53,634 nt of DNA from Suillus spraguei (taxonomy: Eukaryota > Basidiomycota > Agaricomycetes > Boletales > Suillaceae): assembly GCA_016800925.1 (NCBI GenBank), contig JABCPU010000442.1, forward strand, positions 1-53,634, written 5' to 3'. The notes under the pieces are model-generated. The model saw nothing but the letters and a program-made list of their open reading frames with translations. It did no database searches and was not told the DNA's origin. Position numbers and translations under genes: made by a program. This document shows, piece after piece, positions 24,481 through 34,520 of the stretch. Within the stretch, counting starts at the first letter, position 1; the number at the start of each line of letters is the position of its first letter.

Positions 24481-25656
24481 ATGTCTAGAGTAAGCCCAAT
24501 CACGCGTATACCTTAGGCACTGACTTGAAGATTGACTCTTTCAATACTTAGCTCTACATTTGCTCTGCTAAACCTGGCTGCAACGAAACTTTTACCAAGT
24601 TCGTCGACTTCAAGAGACACGAGGCTGCACATTCAGCAGAGTACGTATTTTTCCTCCATGGTATACAACTCACCTCACTTAGATTTGCTCACGCAGTGGC
24701 TTCACGTGCACCTGGCCCGGCTGCAACTTTGCAACAATGATGAAAACCAGCTACGATATCCATTTTTCTAAACAGTACGTGCTCATTCATCACCGTCACC
24801 GATTCCACTGATCAATAATTTCATTTCATTTCATTTTAGTACGGGCGAGAAACGCTACATCTGTCCTCATGATGACTGTGGCTACAAGACTCACGACCCT
24901 GCCCTCTTCACGCGCCACCGCCAGAAACAACATGCGTATGTTGCTCAGGCACGCGGTCGTGGTGCTGCCTCTGCAAAAGGGTCAGGTGGGACTAAGACTA
25001 AGTCGTCGTCCCAGCCCCAACCTCCGGTAGAGCCCCTGCCCCCTGGTACATTCCATCAATACAAACTCCACCTCCAACCAATGCAACCGCAACAACAACC
25101 GATGCAACTTCAACCTACGCCACCCCGAACCATGCAATCGCAACCTATGCCACCCCGACCCATACGGCCGATGCCACACCGACTTATACATCCGCAACTG
25201 ATGCCACCCCGACCCATACAACCGCAACCCGTGCCATCCCTGCTCATGCAACCACAACCCATACCACCCCAATTCATACAACAGCAACCCGTGCCATCCC
25301 TACTCATTCAACCACAACACGTGCCATCCCGACCCATGCAACCACAACACGTGCCATCCCGACCCATGCAACCACAACTCATGCAACCACAACCCATGCA
25401 ACCACAACCCATGCAGCCACAACACATGCAATTCCACTTCATTCAACACAAACCTACCCCATACCAGGCTCCCCCGCCTACTATCTACAACCCATTATTG
25501 GGAGTCTTCTACGGCCCAACAGATACCGCGGACGACTACACCATGTATACCGGACCCGCGAGGGCCTCCCATGGGTGGACTGAGGGATGCATGTGTCCTG
25601 AATTGATGCAGAGGCGCCTTTCGGAAACACTGGAGTCTGAATATGGGTATTATTAG
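24481..25656 (+). CDS. Three-finger C2H2 zinc-finger protein, copy C (long form)
   Basis: Longest of the four paralogues. Exons are 24481-24489, 24552-24640, 24697-24774 and 24840-25656 (9/89/78/817 nt, 330 residues), all in phase. Fingers: CSAKPGC with x12-H-x3-H, CTWPGC with x12-H-x3-H, CPHDDC with x12-H-x4-H. The linker before finger 3 is HTGEKRY, close to the classical TGEKP linker, so this copy keeps a more canonical DNA-binding array than A, B and D. A basic spacer (ARGRGAASAKGSGGTKTKSS) is followed by about 110 residues of Pro/Met/Gln repeats and then the shared tail (LLGVFYGPTDTADDYTMYTG, GWTEGCMCPELMQRR). It is on the opposite strand to A and B. A transcriptional role is inferred. 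Confidence 0.87.
25085..25440 (+). repeat. In-frame Pro/Met/Gln minisatellite inside zinc-finger gene C
   Basis: Tandem units of about 15-30 nt, for example the repeated word gtgccatcccgacccatgca near 25321 and 25351, then ctcatgcaaccacaacccatg. All units keep frame and encode variants of PSRPMQPQ and MQPQP. Short versions of the same composition in A, B and D suggest expansion from a shared QP-rich segment. Confidence 0.7.
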
Positions 25657-26394
25657 TTCTGCATTATCTCAAGACTCAACGATTATTTTACTTGTGTTCC
25701 TTCTCTTTGTCTTTCTTGATCACCTTTGTTTGGTTTTTGGTTCGTTTGTCTCCTTCCACTGGTTTGTATAAGTTATTATCTCATTATCACCTATTGATAT
25801 TGATGTAAAGGCACTTTACGGTGTTTTGTCTCAAGACTAAAACATTCTTTTATCAAAGTAATACGTAAGAGTCCGTCAGATTTGGCCAACTTCGAACAAA
25901 CCAGAATTATTAAGTAAGCTTGCCGGGTTGCCGTCGAGCGTGACCATAACTATGTCACAGTCTGGATAATCTATAGCGCGCGATCAATCATGCCCCTAAC
26001 CCGCACCTTTCCTTTGCACTATCATCTACGTAGCTACCCAATGGCAAAGAAATCAAAACGCCAAATCTGAGTTCCCGCACTCTAAATGTTTACCTCTCCC
26101 TCAAGTTTGATTCAGACGCGTTCAGCTCATGCCCCATCTAGTTGGGAAAGAAAAGTAAGAAGCGAGTAGGTGCTTTAGCACGCGTTTGGTCTACGACTAC
26201 AAATGTAAACAGACGCTTTTCAGACTTTGTATTTTCCGACATCCATTTATTCTCTTCAAACGCTTGCTGTTCCGTCACTAACTAACTCGCGAAATTCAAT
26301 CTTTTGATGTCTGCATACGGTTGGATTTAATAAGGTACATTTTTCGAAAAAGTCTCCAAACCAAGCGGCCAGGGCCTGTGGCAAGCCTCAAACA
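25657..26394. other. Downstream flank of gene C and unassigned DNA
   Basis: The first 200 nt resemble the 3' flanks of the other zinc-finger genes (ttttatcaaagtaatacg near 25850 versus tttatcaatgcaatacg near 34199). The remainder has no gene that I can support. Confidence 0.4.
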
Positions 26395-26875
26395 AGCTTA
26401 TTATGCGACGCTAATGGTACTACGGCCGTGTCCCACTCAGTCAGTGTGTGATCTTGTCTTCCAAGGCGACGTCGATGGTGCCACGGGTCTCAGTTGGTGC
26501 GTGATCTCGTCTTTCGAGCTTCTTAGGCGACACTGATGTGCCATGGACCATGTCCCACTCAGTCAGTGTGTGATCTCATCTTTCGAGCTTCTTAGGCGAT
26601 TAGGCTACGCTGATGTGCCATGGCCATGTTCTGCTCTCAGGATAGGTGCGATGTTGTCTTTCAAGCTTCTTAAGGGGACGCTAATGGTGCTACAACCATG
26701 TCCCACTCCCAGTTTGAGCGTGATCTCGTCTTTAAAGGTTCCTAGTGGATGCTGATAGTGCCACGGCCATGTTATGCTCTCAGTTGGTGCGTGATCTGGT
26801 TTCTCATCTTTCAAGCTTCTCAGGATGGTGCTACGGCCATGTCCTGCTCTCAGTTTATGCGTGATCTTCATCCAC
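26395..26875. repeat. Minisatellite of ~70-75-bp units, about seven degenerate copies
   Basis: Recurring order of words: tgatggtgccacggccatgt, cccactctcagttggtg, cgtgatctcgtctttc, aagcttcttaggcgac. Units start near 26400, 26465, 26535, 26610, 26680, 26750 and 26825. Copies differ by substitutions and small indels. Open frames here are by-products of the repeat. Confidence 0.75.
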
Positions 26876-27707
26876 TGGTATGAGGTGCTGTGGGTTTGTT
26901 CCTGTCTATGATATGGGCATTTGTGGTCGCCCTCTCTCCATATATGCGCTCGCTTCATGGCTCCACTTACAATTTCACCTCCAAAGCGTCATATGCAATG
27001 CCAGCAATACACTGCTTGCTATTCTCCGATTGGTCTTGCTTTCCATTTCGCCTAACGTCAACACGCCCTTTGTCACACTTCAATCTGGCAATCCGTGTGA
27101 ATAAAACTATCTATGCACTACTGGCCTGTCCTTTCTGTTGCGAAGTTTTTTTCTCCAGCGCATTCGCCAAAATCACAGGATATGTGCCTGAGTTATCGCA
27201 TATATCTTTATCTTTTCCTTCTTGGTCTCATCGCATGCAGAAACCAGCGTACCATGAAGATGCCAGTACGGCTGAGCATCCTTATTTTCCTCTCAGTTAA
27301 AACATTTGTTGACGACGGTCTTGGTTTGGGAAAGTACTAGGAGGACCGCTAGGGCGGCGACGCGGCATGGTGCCTCATGTATCATTGTTCAAAGGAGACG
27401 AGGGGAACGGGGTCACCTGCGGGCGAGAACTCGACCGACGCGCGCCAGCTCCCTGGTGCTCGATGTGCGACCGAGATTACGTGACTTCCTTACAATCTCC
27501 ACCGGGACAGCGAGCCAACTGCACTATCCAGTACCCTTCCCAACACCCTTACCACGGTGCATCTTTCTTCCTGGTGGTCAACAAAACGAGGAACAGGCGT
27601 GCTCGAGATTCTGTTACCCACAACGCGTAGCGTCGCAGGAACGCAGAAACAAATCGTTCGTAGTACTTAACTTTCGAACTACACGGAGTAATTTGTCACT
27701 ATTGGAT
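26876..27707. other. Unassigned DNA with a dispersed repeat at its right side
   Basis: No gene recognised. The part from about 27400 resembles other places: gcgagaactcgaccgacg near 27423 matches gtgagaactcgactgacg near 45578, and 27600-27707 matches 41430-41560. The dispersed unit therefore overlaps the 3' flank of the ankyrin-like family. Confidence 0.4.
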
Positions 27708-28987
27708 TCATAACAATGTTATCTCCAGCTTCGCATGTAGGGTGCCCTCGTGGTCTACATATTTAGTCTTACTATAACAGTACAATGTCAATTGGTTCGA
27801 GTTATTAAGGAGAAGTGCAAGAAATGCCTCCTCGATTGCCAAATACACTTACTTGTGCGTTACCCAATCCCCCAGTTCATTCCCTATGCGGCGAGTCTTG
27901 TTGGGAGAAAGCGAATTTTGGCAGTCATCCCAATTTGGGGATCTTCAGTGGCCAACGGGAGCACAAGGAATAGTTTCATTGTAGATCATAAAACAATCAG
28001 ACACCACAGTTCATAGAGTCAGAAAAAGTTCAACCTACTTCTGAGGGACCAGAAACTCTGTCAATGAAAATGGAATCTTCAGCGCCTCAGGTGGGGACGC
28101 ACTGTCAGCTTGTTTCCAGCTGTGCGCTTCGATCAACAGTACAGCGTTGCTAAGACGCGCTGGATGGCTATACCGAGAAAGACCCATGTCGACGTGCCAT
28201 ATTCATATTCCATCAGTAGGCTCTCGCATCTTGATATTCAACCACCATGCACGTCCTGCAAGGGGTGCCGTCGCATCAATGAGGGAAGAAGGCGAGAGAC
28301 GTGGACCACACACCCTCTGCAATAAATTCGTAGAACAAACCTACTTTAACAGTCCGCAGTCGTTTTTGGAACATCCCGATTTGCAGAACAACATTGAACT
28401 GGTTAGTGGCTTCATCGCATATATGTACCTCGAGCTTGTCTCGCGGGCAACCTAAAATATTGATATTTCTCACACAGTAGTCTTCGTGGGCTAGTGTAAA
28501 AATCAGTGGTATTTCCGGTGCACATTACTGTGTACTACTTACACGTTCCAAAATTGAGCCCCCTAAATATTACTTGGTTGTTGGTAGCCATGCATGCAAC
28601 GTACAAGTCGGACTTGCAATCAGGGGAATATTTGATCAAAATCAACTCGTTCAATGCCCAGACAGCGCGTTGTCGATTGTTCATAATTGCCCAATAGAGT
28701 GCTGTGTGGCCCTCGATATTTGGTTGGTTTATGATGCTGGAGAGCTCGGCAGCTGGAAGAGCAGCAGTGCCAGCATTTATATTTGGAGCCACAGAAGAAG
28801 GGGTGAAATTAGGGGCTAGGACCATATCACGGATGCGGGATAGAACAGCTGCACATTTTTGATCATATGAAGATGTAGACGGTTGATCGCATTGAATCGG
28901 ACTTGCAGAGATTGCCATGTCATACGAGGGAGGTGCAGTGGCAGGAGTGGGACCACTGTCAACAAAGACATTAGAATTGGTAGCCAT
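27708..28987 (-). pseudogene. Ankyrin-like protein, left copy, interrupted by one in-frame stop
   Basis: Paralogue of the intact gene at 34947-36214. All five exons are recognisable with conserved phases. Exon 1 (28987-28543) contains VLSRIRDMVLAPNFTPSSV and the ankyrin-like NIEGHTALYWAIMNNRQRAV. Exon 2 (28451-28314) contains DKLEVHICDEATNQFNVVLQ. Exon 3 (from 28255) reads RAWWLNIKMREPTDGI, then hits TGA at 28205-28203, beside an imperfect duplication (atatgaatatgg). Beyond the stop the frame resumes and stays open (GLSRYSHPARLSNAVLLIEA), through exons 4 and 5, ending DHEGTLHAKLEITLL. It is either a very young pseudogene, a truncated protein of about 210 residues, or a sequencing error. Function unknown. 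Confidence 0.65.
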
Positions 28988-30039
28988 TGATATGGTGGCA
29001 AGCAAGATTGAAATGGTAGGGGGTAAAATATAATGTTCCCCTGTCGTCTATCTATCTATTCTCCACATTTATATACAAGGACTCGCCTTCTCTCGGACGA
29101 CATACTCTGATACTTGTAATGCGTTGCCACTCTGAAATGTGATGTGTCTACAGTAGCAAGATAGTAAATACACAGAAACTCTTCGCGTTCTCACTCATGT
29201 AACGAAAAGTCGATGCCGTGAATTCTGTGGCTTTCGAATGCATCGAGAACTGCTGATGCAGCGCAATCTCGCTCACCCAGGTTTCATTGAACGGCACAAA
29301 TGCAGTTGCAGTTTGGTTTGAAATCTAGGCGATGTGGTACGCCGGGATTGGTCAACTGAGATTCCATGTTCGCCAATACGATCTACGAAAGCTATGATTT
29401 GCGGGTCCCCATGGTCCGAATTCCCGTGTTGAGACTCATTATACGAATACTACGCTATAATGTCGATGGCGAGAGTTGTTGTCTCTCCTGTTCCGCTGAC
29501 AATGGGACCTGCCTGCCGAAAATCTCTGAAACTTATAAAGGCATTCCTCTGAATGGTATTCATGGACGACTGCAGATTGCACAGTAAAGGTCATGAAGTT
29601 CGTCCAAAATGATTGCTGCGGGGTTTTGAATGAGATCCGCGCAAGGAGAGTGATTGTTTAGAAGCGGAAGTCACCACAGTAGTGAATAAAAGAGCTAGAA
29701 AGAACGATGAACACACAACAACACAGAAGACGCCATAATAGAAGTGTATAAAGGTTCAGGAGACAGCGATGAACGGAAAGAGCCACGATGGCACAGAACC
29801 AAACAACACAGCATGACTGGATTGGTTCTGTGTCATTCGGCTCTTTCCGTTCATCGCAATATGCTGGGTGGCTGCATGCTTATCCTGTTTCCTGACTCTT
29901 CGACTACGAGCCAGGATTCCTGCCAGTGCTAGACACCTGGCACTCCCTAGGACCTGCACCAGACCACCCTGCTACAGCATCCTGTAATGCATTGGTTTTC
30001 GATGAAGGTCAACATGACCAGCATATGACAAGCTGTCAA
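28988..30039. other. Intergenic; contains a long hairpin near 29.8 kb
   Basis: Upstream region of the left ankyrin-like gene (an AT-rich 28990-29080 with tctatctatctat). The rest has short frames only. The notable structure is the inverted repeat at 29766-29857, listed separately. Confidence 0.45.
29766..29857. repeat. Hairpin: ~36-nt inverted repeat with a 19-nt loop
   Basis: Left arm 29766-29802 begins gcgatgaacggaaagagcc; right arm 29822-29857 ends ggctctttccgttcatcgc. The outer 19 nt pair perfectly. After a short mismatched stretch the inner ggcacagaaccaa/ttggttctgtgt part pairs again. It could be a small fold-back element or an old inverted insertion. Confidence 0.8.
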
Positions 30040-30825
30040 TTAGGCCTTCGTTTTGAGTATACAACCGAGAAGGACGGGTATAGTGGGGATGTCAGCCTTC
30101 ATATCGTCTTCGAAATCACGAACATCAGTCATGATCTATAGATATAGTCAGGGTCAAACAGTGTACTGTGCACTTACTGCGTGGCACGAGCGGTTAACAG
30201 TCGACCAGACAATAAATTGAACAACACTCCATGCAGATGGTAGCGTGATGGTCAGATTGCCTGATCCCGATAACACGGAGGGGACCAGTGTAAATGCCAC
30301 ATCTGAAGAGTATTATTTTATGCGTACATCATTCAAGGCAAATATGCAGACGTACCCTCGAATGATGTCATTGAAAATGGCTTTCATGCCAGGGATGTGT
30401 TTGATGACCATGACAGGCGCAGATGTACAAGGCTGGTGCTTGTCTCTGCCAAACCTCCTGAAGAGCCGCCTCGAGATCATCGCAATGCTCTTGAAGCTGA
30501 TCGGAGTGGTCCAGAGCATGGCAGGAGCGACGAACATTACTGTGGTAAAGATTAGGCACTGAAATAGTGCTAATGCAAGGAGCCCAGAGCTGGTGGTGAG
30601 GAAGGTTAGTGCATATATAAACCAAGAGGCAACGCGTGTGTCGTTAGCATTATTGCGGTCCGACGGAAATTCTTCCTCTTTATTCTTAAGATAATCAGCA
30701 CCCATGGCAAGGATATCCGACATAACACAGATGGTGATCTATGGAGACAATTGGGTCAGCGAAATTATCTAGCACTAAATTGATGAGCATACCGGTCTCC
30801 AGTCGATACTTCCGTTGGCGGACAT
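30040..30825 (-). CDS. Predicted membrane protein of unknown function
   Basis: I do not recognise the family. The proposed start is the ATG at 30825 (exon 1: SANGSIDWRP). After an intron of 54 nt, exon 2 from 30738 reads ITICVMSDILAMGADYLKNK. Two hydrophobic segments follow (VASWFIYALTFLTTSSGLLA and LALFQCLIFTTVMFVAPAML). A basic cytosolic-looking stretch (RRLFRRFGRDKHQPC) comes next. A further piece near 30200-30290 (NLTITLPSAWSVVQFIVWST) suggests a third membrane segment. The last exon would end IPVLLGCILKTKA at 30040. The phase of the junction near 30350 did not resolve, so the C-terminal half is uncertain. It lies between the two ankyrin/zinc-finger clusters and is not duplicated in this window. 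Confidence 0.45.
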
Positions 30826-31199
30826 GACAAGACATCAAACCTATGTTTTTTTAGCATGGGGCCCCCGGATTTTACCTCAGCTTGAGCCTTCAACATCTCT
30901 GGGCCGGGCCAAAGGCGGTGCCAGAAGTCGTACATAGTCCGGCTCCTGGTGGTTTGAGTTCACGGATGGTGGTCTGCAACAGTTGGTCAATAGGACCACG
31001 TGAAGACAGTATCGAAACACGCACAGGCACTTGTGTGCTATGCAGCACTCACATTCAAACTTGTTTTCGGATTCCTATTACCTATTCTGAAAAGTGGCGT
31101 TGAACGTTCTGAACCGTTGCCTGTCAACAACTTTGTAAGCGGACCATACTTCATCCGTCCACGTGACCTAGTATGCGAACTTATCCGACATCACATGGA

Positions 31200-31900
31200 T
31201 ACACAACATGAAGCGAATTCTATCCTAGGGATTCCCATTCTCGTCCTTCGTACAATGAGCATAGCTGTCGCCCGCATAGACAGTTGCACAGTAAGGGTCA
31301 CTGGAAGTGTAGATAGCAAGGGGTTCTTGGCCGGCCTCGCTCTGTGATCTGTACTTGCTATACCAAGCATATACAGATTCCATGGTACGTATCCTCCCTG
31401 ACTCTCTTTCACCACCGTGCATTTTCTCTTCAGATTCGCCACCTTTATTCTACACTATTCCTTAGGTTTATGACCTGCTTGACTCGACGCATTCACGACT
31501 TCTACTTCTCCTCTATTCCCCATCTCCGCTATTACCGCGTTCCCCTCCATTGCATTGACCAGTACATCACAGCGGACATCGATACTATACTTAGGCAGAG
31601 AGTCTTGCTGCTATGCAGTGTGTCCTTCCTCTCGCGCGAGCAGAACTCACTCGTTCTAGCGGCAATCTCATGAAATTCTCCCTTGACCTCTTTCTCTTCA
31701 CCTGCCAACTCGCAAGATCTCTTGGCTTCAGAGGTACTGTACTGCTTTTCATTTTTATATTCCTGCCAAGGTCTATCAGCTCTATATCCCAGGAAAGGCG
31801 CTAATATCCACCTAGATTCTCCACGCTATAATGTGCATTTGGTCGAGGATGTCAGAGTTGAAATCGGATTTCGACGCTTTTGAGCGGTCAAATCCATGTC
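31200..31900 (+). pseudogene. ABCD-type ABC-transporter fragment, right copy
   Basis: Second broken copy of the transporter membrane domain. Readable pieces are TMSIAVARIDSCTVRVTGSV and SKGFLAGLAL near 31255-31345. After the intron-like gap come IRHLYSTLFLRF, TRRIHDFYFSSIPHLRYYRV and DQYITADIDT near 31430-31590, then GNLMKFSLDLFLFTCQLARS near 31660. Frames shift between pieces, and the ATP-binding domain is missing. Some words are closer to the ABCD family here (DQYITADID) than in the left copy, so the copies have decayed independently. Confidence 0.65.
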
Positions 31901-32929
31901 CAAATCTGTGTTTAAATAACGTCCAGATTGGCCTCTGAATTCAACTTTGAATTCCCTTAATTAAGTATTACACCCCATTGGATTTTCAGCCCACTCACGA
32001 AAGATAAGAAGGTGCATGATGTGTGCGCGAACCCGTTTTTTCACCCCTCGCACGAATGTGAACGGAATATTTTGCTGACGATGTTGCAATGGCCAGGAGT
32101 CCGAGTCGGTACTTAGCTAAAGCCGTGCGTTGCGGTGCCGACTAGAATATTCTGGGTAGGATTGTCCCGACCTGTTCTCGTCCGCCGCTCGACTCCCTTA
32201 TCCAGACCTATGACTATGTTTGTTCACTTCACGACGAGGTGATGCACTTGAACAGTTCTGTGATACGCTTCCCTTCAGATATTGACATTATGTTATTCAA
32301 AGTGGGCATTCTATTTATCGTCATTACCGCGGGACTGTATTGTATGCTTATTCCTATATTCCGATAATGAATTGACATGCTGTGCCTTAGCGATCTTCTT
32401 CCCGAACAAGAATTCCAATGTACGCGAACGTGCAGCGAAATCAACCACTGATGAATGATGCTTACTACATTTTGAACATGTACATGCATGCACATCACAT
32501 CCTTTATGAGCGCTGCATTGTTCTCTCATAGATTCTGGAGTGATATCAGTCACTCACTCTGAGGTATCTCTTCTTCCTTTCACGACATTCAGGCATTTCT
32601 GCAGTCAGAAGACATGCGCTTTGGAGCAACAAAAAAGTTGTACTTGCTGACTTTTCTCGTGAGTCCCATGCCCTCGCTACGCCCAAGCTTATGGCGGATA
32701 AATCCCTCACCTCTCATGGTTTATGCTCTCACCTTCCCCACTACCATTCGTACATCTTCACTCCGCTTCGCAGTGAAGACTGGCGCGATCCAAGGCATCA
32801 CATGGTACTATCGGAACTTGCGCAGTGTCCAATTGTCCACGTCATTTCTTCTGTTGTTTATGTTTGCACTCGATATGTTACGGAAAAGTGCGATATAATG
32901 TCAGTCTTTGCTCATTTCTTCACATCGAG

Positions 32930-33293
32930 TTGACCTCCATCTGCGTACATATCTCTGGCATTGATCCTGGTGTTCACTCGATACTGTAATAGAATGAGAC
33001 CTTCGAACGGATGTAGTAGATTCAGGAACAATGCACTTACGCGTTACATGGCCCACATCCACTTGTGGCCTCCACAAAGCGATCCAATACAAACTCCACA
33101 AACGTCTGTCCACTGCAAAGTACGACTCCGCGCGCGTCTGTCCACCACAAACCACAATGGCACGACCACCGTCGGGAACCATTTATATACCTACCCCAAT
33201 ACCTACCCAGCACCATCGTCACCCCAAGTTGAATCAGATATCCACCTCACACAGGATCTAGTATCCCCCACTCATATTCTTCTATAGCCAATC
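32930..33293 (+). promoter_or_regulatory. Conserved upstream segment of zinc-finger gene D with TATA-like box
   Basis: Aligns with the upstream blocks of A, B and C from about 32930. Tttatatacc lies at about 33182-33191, roughly 105 nt before the ATG, in the same register as in A and B. Confidence 0.5.
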
Positions 33294-34015
33294 ATGTCTA
33301 AGGTAAGCCCAATCACGCGCTCACTTCATGCACTAACTTGAAAACTGACTCTTGAAATATTTAGAAATACACTTGCTCTGCTGAGCCTGGTTGCAAACAA
33401 ACTTTTACCAAGTTCACCGAGCTCAAGAGACACGAGGCCGCACATTCAACTGAGTACGTATTTCTCTTCTATAGTATACAACTCACCTCACTTACAACTT
33501 GTCATGCAGAGCGTACACGTGCACCTGGCCCGGGTGCAACTTTGCGACTCTGTTGAAAAAAAGCTACGATATCCATTGTGATAAACAGTACGTGCTGATT
33601 CATGACCGTCATCGATTGCATCTGACGAACTATTTTATTTTATTTTAGTACGGGGGAGCAACGTTGGATCTGTCCTCAAGACGGTTGTGACTACAAGACT
33701 AACGACCCTTCCTGCCTGACACGCCACCGCAAGACAAAACACGGGTATGTTCCTTTGGTGCGGTCAGGTGGTATGCAACCGCAACCTACACCATCTCGAC
33801 CTACACAATCCCACCCCACTCAACATCAGACCCCTCCACCTGTCTACTCTCAATCGTTGGGAGTCTTGTACGGCTCAATAGATACCGCGGACGACTATAC
33901 TATGTATACCGGAGCGGTGAGGACCCCCAATGGGTGGAGTGAGGGATGCATGTGTCCTGAATTTATGCAGAGACGCCCTTCGGAGATGCTGGGGTATGAC
34001 TATAAGCGTTACTAG
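33294..34015 (+). CDS. Three-finger C2H2 zinc-finger protein, copy D
   Basis: Exons are 33294-33302, 33365-33453, 33510-33587 and 33649-34015 (9/89/78/367 nt, 180 residues), all in phase. All zinc ligands are kept in the three fingers (CSAEPGC, CTWPGC and CPQDGC starts). The linker before finger 3 is HTGEQRW, intermediate between the canonical form of C and HAGEQRW of A and B. Its PQ-rich segment and tail are nearly those of copy B (QPTPSRPTQSHPTQHQ; SLGVLYGSIDTADDYTMYTG; GWSEGCMCPEFMQRRPSEML), ending DYKRY. B and D are therefore inverted sister copies. The ankyrin-like gene lies downstream in the same orientation. DNA-binding function is inferred from the fingers. Confidence 0.86.
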
Positions 34016-34329
34016 TGTTGTACGATCTCAGTATTCAAGAATTATTTTCTGTTACTTGTTTCATTCTTGACGATTTTTCATTCTTTTTTTTATTTTCGTT
34101 CGTTTATATCTTGACTCGGCACCCTCCCACTCGCTTATCTCTCACCTATGACTTATCTAAAAGCACTCTACTATGTTTTGTAAAGGCTAATACACTCTTT
34201 TTATCAATGCAATACGTTCTTATGCGATGTCGGCGTAGTACTAGTGTGGGACAGATATTCTATGGCACCTTTATCGATCATTTGCAAACAACCAAAACCT
34301 GTAGCATCTGTTCCGTCCGCGTGTAGAAC

Positions 34330-34520
34330 ATGAAGCTAGCTGCTAGCAATGAAGAATACAGCAGTGTTCGGCACGACACAACAAGCCCATGAATGCTCAT
34401 GTACGCTGTATGAGACGCAAGTGCAACTGGATACTGATCTTGATACATGCTGTGATTTATATTCACATTGATCATGCCCGTGAAGCCTACCCCATCCACT
34501 TCCTGACTGGGAATCTTTGA
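34330..34520 (-). repeat. Inverted-duplicate flank of zinc-finger gene D (partner at 15880-16135)
   Basis: The minus strand matches 15.88-16.13 kb (gggcatgatcaatgtgaata). It ties the 3' flanks of A and D together, independently of the B/D pairing. Copy B has no clear counterpart. Confidence 0.55.

Larger units (their letters stand above)
31200..34270 (+). repeat. Right arm of the ~3-kb inverted duplication (ABC-transporter fragment plus zinc-finger D)
   Basis: Collinear with the reverse complement of 20.02-23.14 kb; see the left arm. The noncoding middle is also shared: for example the block around 32040-32210 pairs with 22030-22280, and 32400-32640 pairs with 21590-21800. Confidence 0.75.

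Noticed and set aside
26321..26958. Open frames across the minisatellite on both strands
   Set aside because: They follow the repeat units and have no motif; they change frame from unit to unit.
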